Positions 30,759 to 41,042 of a DNA stretch of 64,000 bases are shown piece by piece. Made by a program: the position numbers and the translations under genes. Within the stretch, counting starts at the first letter, position 1; every line of letters begins with the position of its first letter. This stretch comes from Pseudomicrostroma phylloplanum (Eukaryota > Basidiomycota > Exobasidiomycetes > Microstromatales): NCBI GenBank assembly GCA_039545275.1, contig BCHS01000015.1:6764-70763 (forward strand), in the 5' to 3' direction. The notes beneath the pieces were generated by a model. It saw only the letters and a program-made list of their open reading frames with translations. It made no database searches and was not told the origin of the DNA.

Positions 30759-32505
30759 GGTCCAGATTCGACGGAAGAGAGGCAAACGTCCGCTGGATCT
30801 GTGTCGTTCTTGACTCTTGAGGCGATGTTAGTAAACATCGGCCTGAGCATGCCCTGTGGCTCACACAACTTTTGAGAGTCGACGCTTTGCTCGAGACATA
30901 GTCTTTTGAACCATATCAGGTCTGACGTTGGTAGAACAAGAAGCGAGAGCTCGTGAAAGGCTAGCGTCCCAGTCTTTGAGCGAGGGTCTGATCCCTGTGT
31001 GTCTGTTGACGAAGTCGGAGATTCCGCGTCAATGGTGGAAGAGGACTCGTGCTCCCTGTCGTCTTTGCTGTGCGATTCAGAAGTGTGTCGACATCGGTGC
31101 CTGCTCGAGCAGAGGAAATGAAGCCACGGTAACCCCTATACTTGCAGATCATCGTGCTCTGCTAGAAGGAGTTGTACAAGGGTGCCGACGGTGGTATGGA
31201 CCTTGCCTGGCTTGTAGTGGAAAGTCCAGCAGTACAGATATGGCTGTAGCATCTATCTGATCTGTTGATCTCTGTCGGAGAAGACGGGGTGGTATTGAGC
31301 CAGTGGCATGGCTTTGACGGGCATTGCAGCAATGTGTATGTCGACTATCTGCAAGTATGTCTGATAGAGACGACTCAGGGGATAGCTTGCATATATCGGC
31401 GTCGTCTATATCGCTAGTTGATAGCTTGAAGTGTGGTCCTCTCATTTACAGCTAGTGGTCTCTCAATGCTGACGCTATGGAAGTAACTGTGAGAAGGTGC
31501 AAACGTATTCTTGCTGGTCAGAGAGGATTTGTCTATGAGATGAACCTGCATGGAGACTTTGCTCTGGTCGTCCACTCGTTCGAAAGGTTGACTGAACTCA
31601 CATGTATCCGCGAAGGTATTCGCTTTCACTTTAATCCTTGCCTTGTCGCTCTGGAGTGATAGCAGTGACCTGTGTGAAGATGAGTATTGAGTCAGAACAG
31701 GTGTCAACAATGTCAGGTCTCCCTCCATCCTCTCGCATATGCACATACCTTGAAGACCTCGGAGGCTGCAACCGCTTCGATCCTTCATCCTCTTCCGCTC
31801 AAGTAAGACAACATTAGAGCTTGAGCTCATCAAAGGAGGGCGCTGGCAGAAGGAGTGTGTGAGAGCCACTCGCTATGCAGTAGAGATTGTCGAACCGGAG
31901 CGTCCATTCTGGTGGATCACACGATGGTAATGGTAGGATGGGAAGAGCGAGTGAGCGACTCAGCGACTCAGCAAGGGGAAGGCAACTGTCAGGGCAGCAA
32001 GTGGCGGGATGTGATGAACGTGATGTGCTGTGAACGGTGTGGTCCGAGTCCGGAATGCTCCGAGGTGCTTGTGATCACCCGGGCGCTCACGTACGGGGGT
32101 GATTCCGTTCCTGCGGGCGCGAAGGGGCGGGCGGGCGGGCGTCAGCGGGTGGATATGATTGCCGAGTGCCGATTGCCGGTGCAGCATGTGTACAGTGGCC
32201 GTACTAATCAGTAAGGGGCCCCACAAAATTTGCGTTAAGATTTGTGTTGTACTATCAGACGGGTCCTCATGGAGAGTGCGTCGAGAGTCGTGAGCATCTT
32301 TTTAGCGCCACATCGGACTCGAGTAGTAGCGGTGTTTCTGCGGTGCGCTCACCGGTCTCAAGATGGGAATAGACGAGCCCACGTAGGGGAGGAAGGAGAA
32401 GATTCGCGATTTGAGAGCAGACGAGAACTTCGAATGGAAGCAGGGCCAATCAAATTCGCATTGCATTTCCTACTATACCCTCCTTTCCTTTCCTGTCGAC
32501 ACCGC
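30759..32505. other. Sparse region, no firm gene
   Basis: About 1.75 kb without a gene I can support. On the minus strand a GTATGT donor (about 31755) and a CACAG acceptor (about 31669) flank an open frame to about 31414, but the reading phases do not join cleanly. A GGGC-repeat tract is at 32124-32141. Whether a fast-evolving gene or a relic is present is not decidable by eye. Confidence 0.3.
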
Positions 32506-33312
32506 CTAGAACTTCTCCTGAGCAGGCCGCAAATCGAGCTCATGCGTCCAGAGTGTGCTCTCCTGCCTAGCCAGCCAGAGGTACGTATCCGCAACGGCCT
32601 TTGCGCTCATCTTGCGTCCCTTCTCCGTAGCTTCTTTGGCGCCCTCGTGCTCCTCGTTGTCCGTGTCGATTATGGACCCATTGGCAATGGCGTGGACGAC
32701 GTGCACGCCGTACTGGGAGTGCTCCTTTGCGACTGCTTGTGCCAGGGAGCGGGCAGCAGCCCTAGTCCCTCCATAAGCGGCGTACTGAGAGTTTGTACGC
32801 AGGGCCCCCAGCGTTCCAGTGAAGATGATCGTGCCGAGTTTCTCGCCTCCAGTCTCCTCCAGGGGCTTCATACCGCCCGCCTCGTCGTACATGCGCTTGA
32901 GACTCTCCTGCGCAAAGACAAACGCGCCAGTGTTGTACTCGGAGAAGGCCGCATCGTAATCTTCTGCTTTAGTCTCGAGGAATGGGGCCTTGCTAGAGTG
33001 TTTGACATGATAAAGAGCAAGTCGTAGTTTACATCCTTCAAAGTCCTTGTGCGCCTTGATGTCCTCAAATGCCTTCTTCAGATTCGCAGGCGACGTATCC
33101 GTCGGGAAGGACGCCACGACCGCTCCAGGTACGGAGGCCTTCAAGCTGGAGGCAAGCGAAGAGAGTCGGTCGGCATTACGAGCCATGAGAGCGACGGCCA
33201 TTCCTCCACCCCCTTGCGAGACGGGCGTGGCGAGCTGACGGGCGATTCCTGCTCCCGAGGTGGGGCCGGCGCCGATGAGGAGGGCGAGCGAGGTGGGTCG
33301 AGGGTGTGCCAT
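32506..33312 (-). CDS. Atypical short-chain dehydrogenase/reductase
   Basis: A single-exon, 268-residue SDR of ordinary length. LLIGAGPTSGAGIARQLA is the N-terminal cofactor loop in GxxxSGxG form, followed by a beta-strand with ALMARNADRL, which suggests NADP binding. The centre contains TGTLGALRTNSQYAAYGGTR and then AAARSLAQAVAKEHSQYGVHV, aligning with the active-site helix. The usual YxxxK reads YxxxR, and the catalytic Ser position appears to be Thr or Gly. This divergent pattern also occurs in a group of fungal and bacterial SDRs in which the Tyr is itself replaced. Activity on a carbonyl is possible but unproven. The last residues (WLARQESTLWTHELDLRPAQEKF region) are the typical C-terminal strand. 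Confidence 0.85.
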   Translation of the reverse strand: MAHPRPTSLALLIGAGPTSGAGIARQLATPVSQGGGGMAVALMARNADRLSSLASSLKASVPGAVVASFPTDTSPANLKKAFEDIKAHKDFEGCKLRLALYHVKHSSKAPFLETKAEDYDAAFSEYNTGAFVFAQESLKRMYDEAGGMKPLEETGGEKLGTIIFTGTLGALRTNSQYAAYGGTRAAARSLAQAVAKEHSQYGVHVVHAIANGSIIDTDNEEHEGAKEATEKGRKMSAKAVADTYLWLARQESTLWTHELDLRPAQEKF

Positions 33313-34195
33313 TGCGGGTGTGGTCGTGGAACAAATGATGTTGCTTCAGTGAGGTGTGGCTCTAACGTACAGACGAGGTGTGGTCTTGTATTCAGGAAGG
33401 AGCACTCATTCCGTCCCTCTACGAACAGCCACCTACAATCAGTCCACCTCCGCCTCCGCCTCCACACAACCGCCAATCGATCGGATCGGATCGGCCTTTG
33501 GATCTTGTGCCCGCCCCCTCCGCCCTTCCGCCCGTAAGGCGCTCATGCAGGCTCAAAACGCCAAAAAGCTGGCTGCAACAAGAGGGCAGAACCCTGCTTC
33601 CTGATCCCGTGGAGCCACTCACTCACTCACGAGGCAAACGGCTTCGCCTCGCCTCGCTTCGCCTGGAAAATTCGCCGATTCCCGTAGCGAGGCTATCGAG
33701 GCGAGAGGAGGGCAAGGCAGGGGGAGGGGCTGCACTCAATTCACCACTTGCAGTCGCGAGGCCAAGCGAGGCCTGAAAGACCCTACGTGCAGTTGCAGTC
33801 GCAGGCAGGCAGTCGCTCACGCACACCGTCAGGGGAGAGCGCACGAGGTAACAAAGGAAGAGAAAGGAAAGCCTATCTATGGTTCGTCTATCTGTCTATT
33901 AAGCATCTCGCTCGTCTCGCCTGCTGAAATTCGTGTATACATGGAGTGGGGGCCGGAAGGCGCTGGTCTAAAGGTCGGAAGAGAGAGAAAAAAGAAGGGA
34001 AAGGGATCGGGGTGGGGGGAGAGATTTGCATACAATACAGAACGAGGGAAGGGGAGAGAAGGAAAGGGGTGGGAAAGGAGACGCTGCTGAAGCTCGTGGA
34101 TGACGAACCTGGGTCGGCTGTTCGGCTCGTCGTCTAGTGTCCGATATGGTCCCTCCCCTTTACCGCACGACCACAATCGCCGCCGCTGTACCGCC
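33313..34195. other. Intergenic, repeat-poor
   Basis: About 880 bases between the SDR promoter and the 3' end of the MIG1-like gene. It contains clustered CTCAC and GCCTCGC words (33615-33665) and purine-rich sequence (33960-34080). No gene was identified. Confidence 0.45.
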
Positions 34196-37100
34196 TCACA
34201 TGTCCACGTCCTCCCCCTGCCTCGCACCGCCGCCATTGAGGCTCGAAATGGGGGGCAGGGTCATCCCGGCCGTGGCGTGTCCCAGTGCAGGGGAGCCAGA
34301 CGGCGCGGCTTTGGCCTCTAGGTGCGTGTGGGAGGGGGAGTGAGGCGCAGAGGCATGGATGGGCGTGAGGGCGAACAGGCTCTTCTTGCTACCGCTGCTG
34401 CTGGACTGCGCTCCGCTGCCGCTGATGGGTCCTGATCCTCCACTGCCACCGTTTCCACCATTGGCGTTTCCGCTGTAGCCTCCTGCAGTGGGGTGGACCC
34501 TGCCACCTCCCATCGATGGCAAGCTACCGACGCTTCCTCGTCCGCCACTGCCCTGTCCAGAAGCACTAGTGGCAGGCGACGACTGCCTAGAGTGGGGATG
34601 ATGCATCATCATCGACGAAGGTCCACCAGTAAAGGAGCTCGAAGGACTGGAGTGCTGCGAGGAGCGACGGGCATTGAGCAAACCTTGGCCTAGCGAAGGG
34701 TAGCCAGAGGCGTGCTGTGGGCTAGAGCCTGCAGAGGGGGCCTGCTCTCGAGGCGAGGCAGCCAGAGGACCACCTTGGCCATGAGAGCTCTGCCTGGAGT
34801 GGCTCACAGGCACGGGGTGTGCTGCACTGAAAGCCATTGATGGAGAGGTGTGTGGACTGGTGGCTCGGCTTGCAGGTGCACTGCGTGACTTTGACCTCTT
34901 GGAGCTGCTGCTCGCGCCATGACTGCCATTCCCTCCTCCGTAAGGGTGGAAGTTGTGCGAATGGAGAGGTTGATGGTGTCCATTGGCTACGGAGTGCAGA
35001 TGAGGCTGCGCATGGTGGCTGCTTCCGCCGCTCGGTCGCCCATTGTCGGGGAAGAGCGAAGGCAAGGTTCTGGACGAGCCATCGGCTGCCAAGGAGGGCA
35101 GGTGCGTCCTCGAGGCATTGGCAGATCGGGTGCCTGCATATGAGTCGGATACGTTTCTGCTGCCGCTGGAAGGGCCGTGCTCCTTGACAAGTCGCCTTGC
35201 CTGGTCTGAAGTGGGGCCTGTGAGATGATATGCGCTGAGACTGAGGCTGCTCGTGGACTTGGCACCTCCTCCAAACGAGTTGGAGTTGCTCCTCGACAGC
35301 GGCGGTCGGCCATTGGACAGTATGGGAGAAGTGGCAGAGCTGACCGCAGGAGTGGACTCGTTGCTGTCAGGGTCGGCAGTACTGCGCTCGCCGCCAGAGG
35401 AAGAAGGGCCACGTCTGATCGTCGCCCTTGCAGCGCTGGTAGTCGGCGCGCCCAAGGAGCTCAGGTGATGATGCGATCGAGACTCGGCAAGACCAGTTCC
35501 GACGGGAGCACCATAGGGGTGACTTCGATGACGATGAGGGGCGTGGTGGCCCTGACCGGCGACGTGCAGAGCGGCATGAGGCGGCGAGCCGAGAGTGAAG
35601 CTGCTCCTTCCGTCGGGAGGTGAAAGACGATGGCCTCTTACAGGCGAGCCTGGCCTCGATCCATAGGGAGTGTTGGGCACAGTGTGCGAGAAGAGACTCA
35701 TACTCTTCAGCGGACCTAGCACAGGCGAGCTCGATGGTGTCCACTCAGGTACGGGTGCAGAGGGGTAGCCGCCAGCGCCTGCGAGAGGAGGTCCAGGAGC
35801 AGCTAGCCGGGGCTGCGGGAGCACGAGCGGAGCGGGGTGACCCACACCGCCAGCCTTGTACCCAGAGCGATGCCTTCCGTGATCATCCACGTGTTCTCCA
35901 TCCGAGCCGTACTCTTCGCTCATGTTGGAGTCATGAGGAGAGTATCGAGGAGAGTGCTCTCGACTGCTCGGCATGCTGGAAGGATTGGAGGCCAGATGAC
36001 GACTGAAGTGAGGCCCACCGTAAGGCTGCGCAGGGTACCGCGATGCCTGTTCATACGCTCCGTACGAGGAACCATGGGCGTACGGATGAGCAGCGGATGT
36101 CGCGTGCGACACGGGAGGAGGTGGGGGCATACGACCCTCGGCGTGGTGATGCAGAGGCTCGAGAGCTGCAGCGACCTTTTGATTGTAGTCGCGGTGACAG
36201 TCGTCGTGAGTGCATCCTGGCGGGCGCTCCGGGGTGGAGACGCCACTTGCGGAAGGCTCGACGCTGCGAGGAGCAGCACCGTAGTACGACGTGGGAAGAG
36301 CACCACCTTGGGCCGCCGAAGGAGCGCTTACATAAGGGTGAGCTCCCGGAGCATCCGGATAGTGCGGATAGGCGTGAGACGGCGCATATCCATGGGCCGG
36401 AGGCGGAGGCGGCGGTACGTGGCCATAGGAGTGCTGATGCGGGTGATAGCCAGAGTGATGGTGATGAGGAGCGCCGTCCCTTTCTCGCTCCACCCTTTCA
36501 ATCTCGTGAAGCTCGTCCGAGGCTAGTGTAGCTAGTGCCGACATCTCTCCAGATCGCTCGGGATGATGTTGAGAATGGTGAGGAGGGTGCGAACGAGCTG
36601 CGCCATAGTGGTGAGAAGGAGCATGAGCCGACGGATGTTGCCCGTACTGATGTTGCTGATGAGCCATGTGGCCGTCGTGCCAGTCGCCTTCATCGTCGCT
36701 GCCATCCTCTTCAGCCATGTGCCAATCCACCTTCCTAGCCCCTTGCCGCGAATCACCGTACTGATGGTGCTGGCCATGCTGATGAGATCTGCCACCTTTA
36801 CCTGCGCCGCTGCTGCCATCCTCCCTCTTCAGTCCACTGCCACCACCGCCCGTGGAAGAGGATGCGCCAGGAGTGGGTCCGGCATTCTGATGTATCCTCA
36901 GATGCCTGGTCAGCTCGTCGGATCTGGAGAAGCGCTTCTCGCAGCCTGGAAATGTGCAGGCATGCGGCTTCTCTCCGGTATGTGTGCGGATGTGGCGTGT
37001 CTGATGCTCGACTGATCGTGGGAAGAAATGAGAGAGAGAGAGGAGTGACTGTCAGCCTGCTGTGCCACCCTCGACTGAGCATATCTGCATATATGCTACA

Positions 37101-37279
37101 ATGCCCTGCTTGTACTCACGTCTGTAGAACGCCCTAGGACACAGGGGACACTTGTAAGGCCGTGGGATCTGAGACTTGTCCACAATGTAGGAAGCTGCCT
37201 GGGGTGCCTCGGAGGTGCTGCCAGAGGCGGCTCCTCCGTGAGCGCCCTCGTGGAGTCCACTGGCGATGTGTGCAGCCAT
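34196..37279 (-). CDS. MIG1: MIG1/CreA-type C2H2 glucose repressor
   Basis: Two exons (37120-37279 and 34196-37011) give 991 residues. The two C2H2 fingers span the intron: [20 protein letters not shown] with [20 protein letters not shown] and [15 protein letters not shown], at residues about 40-95. These are nearly canonical CreA/Mig1 fingers, which bind GC-rich SYGGRG sites to repress genes for alternative carbon sources. After the fingers comes a very long low-complexity region with His-rich patches ([17 protein letters not shown]), Ser/Pro/Gly stretches and repeated SPxxSPS-like phosphorylation sites. The short C-terminal [11 protein letters not shown] resembles the family's end region. 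It is about twice the size of ascomycete CreA, largely by expansion of disordered sequence. FYV10/GID9 in the same window also acts in the glucose switch, but no operon is implied. Confidence 0.93.
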
Positions 37280-38526
37280 GGTGGATATGGCAGCGATTCA
37301 CAGGAAGAGTAGTGCCACGTCAAGACGACCCTCGGTATCGCAAAGTCCCGAAGTGAATCGATGGGGTAGCAGACGCTGCTGTGGTGCGATGAGAGAGCCA
37401 GCCCCTGAGCGGATGCTGGGGAAGATAGCGACTAGGCACGAGTGAGGATTGCCCGGTGAGTCCCTGGGTTGCGTGCGATGTCGCCTTTGAGATAAAGACG
37501 ATGGCAATGTGGGGGAGTGGGGGGTGATCAGGGGTCAGGGGATGGAGCAAAGTTGCTTGCGTGAATTTGACTTTGCCTTTGCGGGGTGGATGTGAGCGGT
37601 AGCAAAGGTAGCAAAAGAGGAGGAGGAGGAGGGCAAAGTGGTGTGCGGTGAATGTCCGTCTTGATCCTTTGCCCTTAGGCGATAAAAGTGTGGTGCGGTG
37701 TGGGTGAGGGTGACTACGTGTTGCGGAGGTGGGTAGACGCCGTAGGTCTGGCTGCAGCGGTGGTGGTGGTGATGATAAAGGAAGAGATGGGAGGGATGAG
37801 TGTGTGAGTATGGTTTGCGAGTAGGAGAGAGTGTACCACTTGGAGTGTGTGTGCGTGGATTGTGCCCCTGATTGAATGGTGAAAGCGTGAAGCGAGGTGC
37901 GGCCAAAGATGAGATGGTCGACGGATGGGAATGTGAAAACTGGAGCACAGAGGGGGGCGAGGGAGGGGGCACGCACACGGCGGGGCTCGCAGCGTGCGGG
38001 CGGGCGGGGCGGGGATGCCTGACCTCTTTCCCCCCTCCCGCGTGTCCCGCCGGGCTCCACAGCTGGTGCCTGGCAGCCCCGCCCCCGGACTGACTTGGTG
38101 GGGGGATCCGGCTCCTCCGCGCGAGAGCGAGGAGAATAGCCTTCATGCGCCATCCACCCCGGGCCGCTCCCACGCGGGGAGGGGGGGATGGATGCACGCA
38201 GCCCACACACCAGGCCAGTTCAGGCCAAGCAAAGCATCGCCAGGCAGACGAGGACAGGCGAGGGAAATAAACCCGCGACATCTCGCCTGCCTGCATGCCT
38301 TTTCTCCTCGGAGCGTACCTGCCTAAGCCCAACGCTCGAGGCAATGAGCCAAAGGGCCAGCCCCACTTGCCCCGCGCCGCGGCCGAAATCTCGCAAACCT
38401 CGACCGGAAAGTCCATGGAGCGAGAACCCCCCCCCCCCATATGACGCAAAGCAAAGTAGTCAAATCACCCGCTATAGGTACACTTCTTTTACCTGCATGC
38501 CGAATGAGATCTGCCGAACCATCGGA

Positions 38527-38619
38527 GGGATTCGAGGGCGGAGAGAGAGAGAGGGCGGGGATGGCGGCTAGAGGCTAGACCGATCGATCACTCGCCTCTC
38601 TGCCACTCGAATCCCCGCC
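38527..38619. repeat. Overlapping inverted repeats, hairpin potential
   Basis: GGGATTCGAG at 38527-38536 is the exact reverse complement of 38606-38615. GGCGGGGAT at 38554-38562 is the exact reverse complement of 38611-38619. The second pair resembles a tRNA acceptor stem, but no T-arm or anticodon arm fits. Confidence 0.6.
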
Positions 38620-39910
38620 ATGGTGTTTGGGGTTTCGCTCGGCCCGTCTCCTAGCCCCGGATCTCCCGAGCACGATTCCGTTCCGTAACGGTCGAGGCCC
38701 GCATTCCATTCCTTACGCCCTTATGAGGTACCCTTAGGGCCTGGCCGGAACGCAAGCAGACAGAAGAAGAAGCACCACTAGACGCAGCCAAGGGCCGTGC
38801 CACGGTCCCTCTCCACCATGCATACATACCCCAGAGCTTCCCTCGGCATCCTAAAACGCCGGTGTGCCGGGATGACTACCCGTGAGGTGGTCACAATGGA
38901 GCGAGCAAGCAAGACAAGGTGGAACGAAGAAGTTTCCTACCTTCATGCCGTGCTGCACTGCACTACTGCGTTGCGGGTCTTGGGTCTGCAAGACGGACGG
39001 TATGCTGGGCTGCACCATGACCGGAAGGTGCCCCAGACCTGCTTAGCTAGCTCGCTAGCCGACTGGTTGGCCTGTCCGGCTGGCTGACCCGCAAGCTTGT
39101 GTCCCACCCACCTCCCCAACCCTTTTGTCCCCAGTCGCGCTCGCTGCCTTGCTCGCTTCCTTTCCCCGTTCCCGATAAGCGACGCTACAAGGCCCGATCT
39201 GAGGCGGGGCCTCATACGACATCGACGGTGTCTCGCCTTGCCCACTTTACTCAGCGGTGACGCTGACATCGTGTACTATTCCATCCACACCCCGCTCGCA
39301 TCCGTCTCCTCCCGTGCTCAACCTTCGTGTGAAAGATAAGCGGGTGGAGAGGCAAGCAAAAGCTAGCAAGCTACCAGAACGTTCCCTGTCTTTCTGACCT
39401 CATCGTAGCTAAGCTCGCCTTTGTCTCTCGCTTCTCTCTGTCTTTGAAATGACCAGAGACAAAACGTGCCGGCCGCACACACGCATCCAATTGCGGAACG
39501 AGGCAGACGAGAGTGCGGATCTGATTGGCTCGGTCCGGCTCGGCTCGACTCGCAGCGGAGGCTGACTCACCCTGATCTGATGAACTCTGGCTGACCTGAG
39601 CTACCAGGAGGAGGAAGAGGCTGGAGGGAGATAAGAACGATGGATGGTGGTCCGAGCTGGCAGCTGGGGAGCTAGGGAGATGAACGCTGTAGACGTTGAG
39701 GTGCTCGAGATAAGAAGCCAGGTGGGGTTATGTGGGGTTGCGGGGTAAGAGCAAGGGGGTGGGGCAAGCAGACAGCGTGTGAGATGCAATGGCCCGGGGG
39801 GGAGGTCGTGGGTGTAGAGGGATGGTTTCGAAAGGACGCTTCAGATTGATTGAATGGATGGAACACAGCAGCTCCTTGCCTCGCTCTCTCGCTCGCTGTT
39901 CCTTGGCACT

Positions 39911-39929
39911 CCCCTCCCCTCCCCTCCCC
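39911..39929 (-). repeat. (CCCCT)n, G-quadruplex-capable on minus strand
   Basis: Four CCCC blocks separated by single T residues. The complementary strand has four GGGG blocks, so a G-quadruplex is possible. Confidence 0.75.
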
Positions 39930-40240
39930 GTCTCTCCACGTCCACGCCTCTCCTATCTCCCACAACTAGCAACGAGATGAGTGTCCAAGCGAGTTTCTTC
40001 CCACCCCAGTCCCTCCTCCTCGATTCACCCGAATCCGGCTCCTCGTCCCGAACGACAGAAGCGAGAAATCTAGATCTTTCTCACAACTTAATTCGCTCTC
40101 CCACCCTCCTGCTCCCAGTCCCGTCTCGTCTGTCGCCTCTGGTCGCTTCTGTGCACCTGCACCTGCACTCGCACTCGCACTCGCGTCTGCATCTGTGGGG
40201 TCTCGAGGAGGACCAAACGCGGGGAAGTTGAACCGGTGAC

Positions 40241-40260
40241 CGGTCGGTCGGTCGGTCGGT
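40241..40260. repeat. (GGTC)n microsatellite
   Basis: About five tandem units in non-coding sequence. Confidence 0.8.
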
Positions 40261-40354
40261 GGACTGACCTACTGACCGATGGGGAGAGACGGCGGGATCT
40301 AGACTTCGGTATTCTCTTCCCCGCAGTGCGGTGCAGTGCAGAGACGCCTAGTCA

Positions 40355-40371
40355 GAGCGAGCGAGCGAGCG
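40355..40371. repeat. (GCGA)n microsatellite
   Basis: About four tandem units, followed by a GC-rich segment. Confidence 0.75.
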
Positions 40372-40909
40372 TAGCGCTGCAAGCCTGTCTGTATAGCCTA
40401 GGCTAGCTGCGACTACAGGAAGTTGGGGTGACCGGAAGGGTCACGAGAACTCTTTCTGAGGGCGCGGAGTGGGGCAGTGCGGGGAGGTGAGGTGAGCCTT
40501 GCGAGCTGCAAGCGGGGGAAGTGCGGGCAAGTGGGGCGGGGCCACAGTGGTACGCGGGCAGGACAGGACGGAGCGGGGCCCCCCCAACCCCACCCCGAGA
40601 CTCGTTTCCCGGCGGGCTGAATTGTAATTACTTTTCTGCCGTCTATTTTCGCCCCCATACAGACCAACAGAGAAGGACATGGAGCCCACTGTGGAGTGTG
40701 GATGACGATGAAGGGGGGTGATTCTTTCTTCTCCGAGAGACGCGCAGCGCTGGCTGCTTGGCGGAGAAATGGGCCGACGAGAGGATCCAGAGGGAGCTGC
40801 AAGATGTCCGGGGGTCGGGAGAGATTCCCGATGGTTGGAAGATCTAGTTTGCCGATACCACAGACGAGCGCAGAGAGACAAGCAAAGCGGCGCAGCAGAA
40901 CGTTGAGAA

Positions 40910-40972
40910 TGATGGTGATGGTAGTGATGATGGTGATGGTAGTGATGATGGTGATTGTGCTGATGATGGATG
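40910..40972. repeat. 18-bp GATGGT minisatellite near the SDD3 3' end
   Basis: Two near-identical 18-base units of GATGGTGATGGTAGTGAT plus partial and degenerate copies. It lies 70-130 bases beyond the stop codon of the M16 peptidase gene, so probably in its 3' UTR. Confidence 0.8.
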
Positions 40973-41042
40973 ATCTATGTAGATGTACAAGAACCAGGTA
41001 TCACAGCCCTCCTGTCTTCTACGCAATCGAGCGTCTTCACGC

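Larger units (their letters stand above)
37280..41042. other. Long intergenic region upstream of MIG1
   Basis: About 3.76 kb without a convincing gene, unusual in this compact window. It contains a 13-base C run near 38430, overlapping inverted repeats at 38527-38615, a GGGC tract at 37997-38014, a (CCCCT)n tract at 39911-39929, (GGTC)n at 40241-40260, (GCGA)n at 40355-40371 and a GAT/GGT minisatellite at 40910-40972. Long GC-rich open frames on the minus strand (such as 37535-38449) lack conserved features. A long regulatory region, a non-coding RNA or a fast-evolving gene could all be present. Confidence 0.4.

Noticed and set aside
37535..38449. 304-codon minus-strand open frame upstream of MIG1
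   Set aside because: GC-rich, Pro/His/Ser composition without any conserved stretch. It probably runs through promoter or 5' UTR sequence.
38554..38619. tRNA-like acceptor stem (GGCGGGG / CCCCGCC)
   Set aside because: Only 66 bases long; no T-arm, D-arm or anticodon stem can be drawn between the ends.
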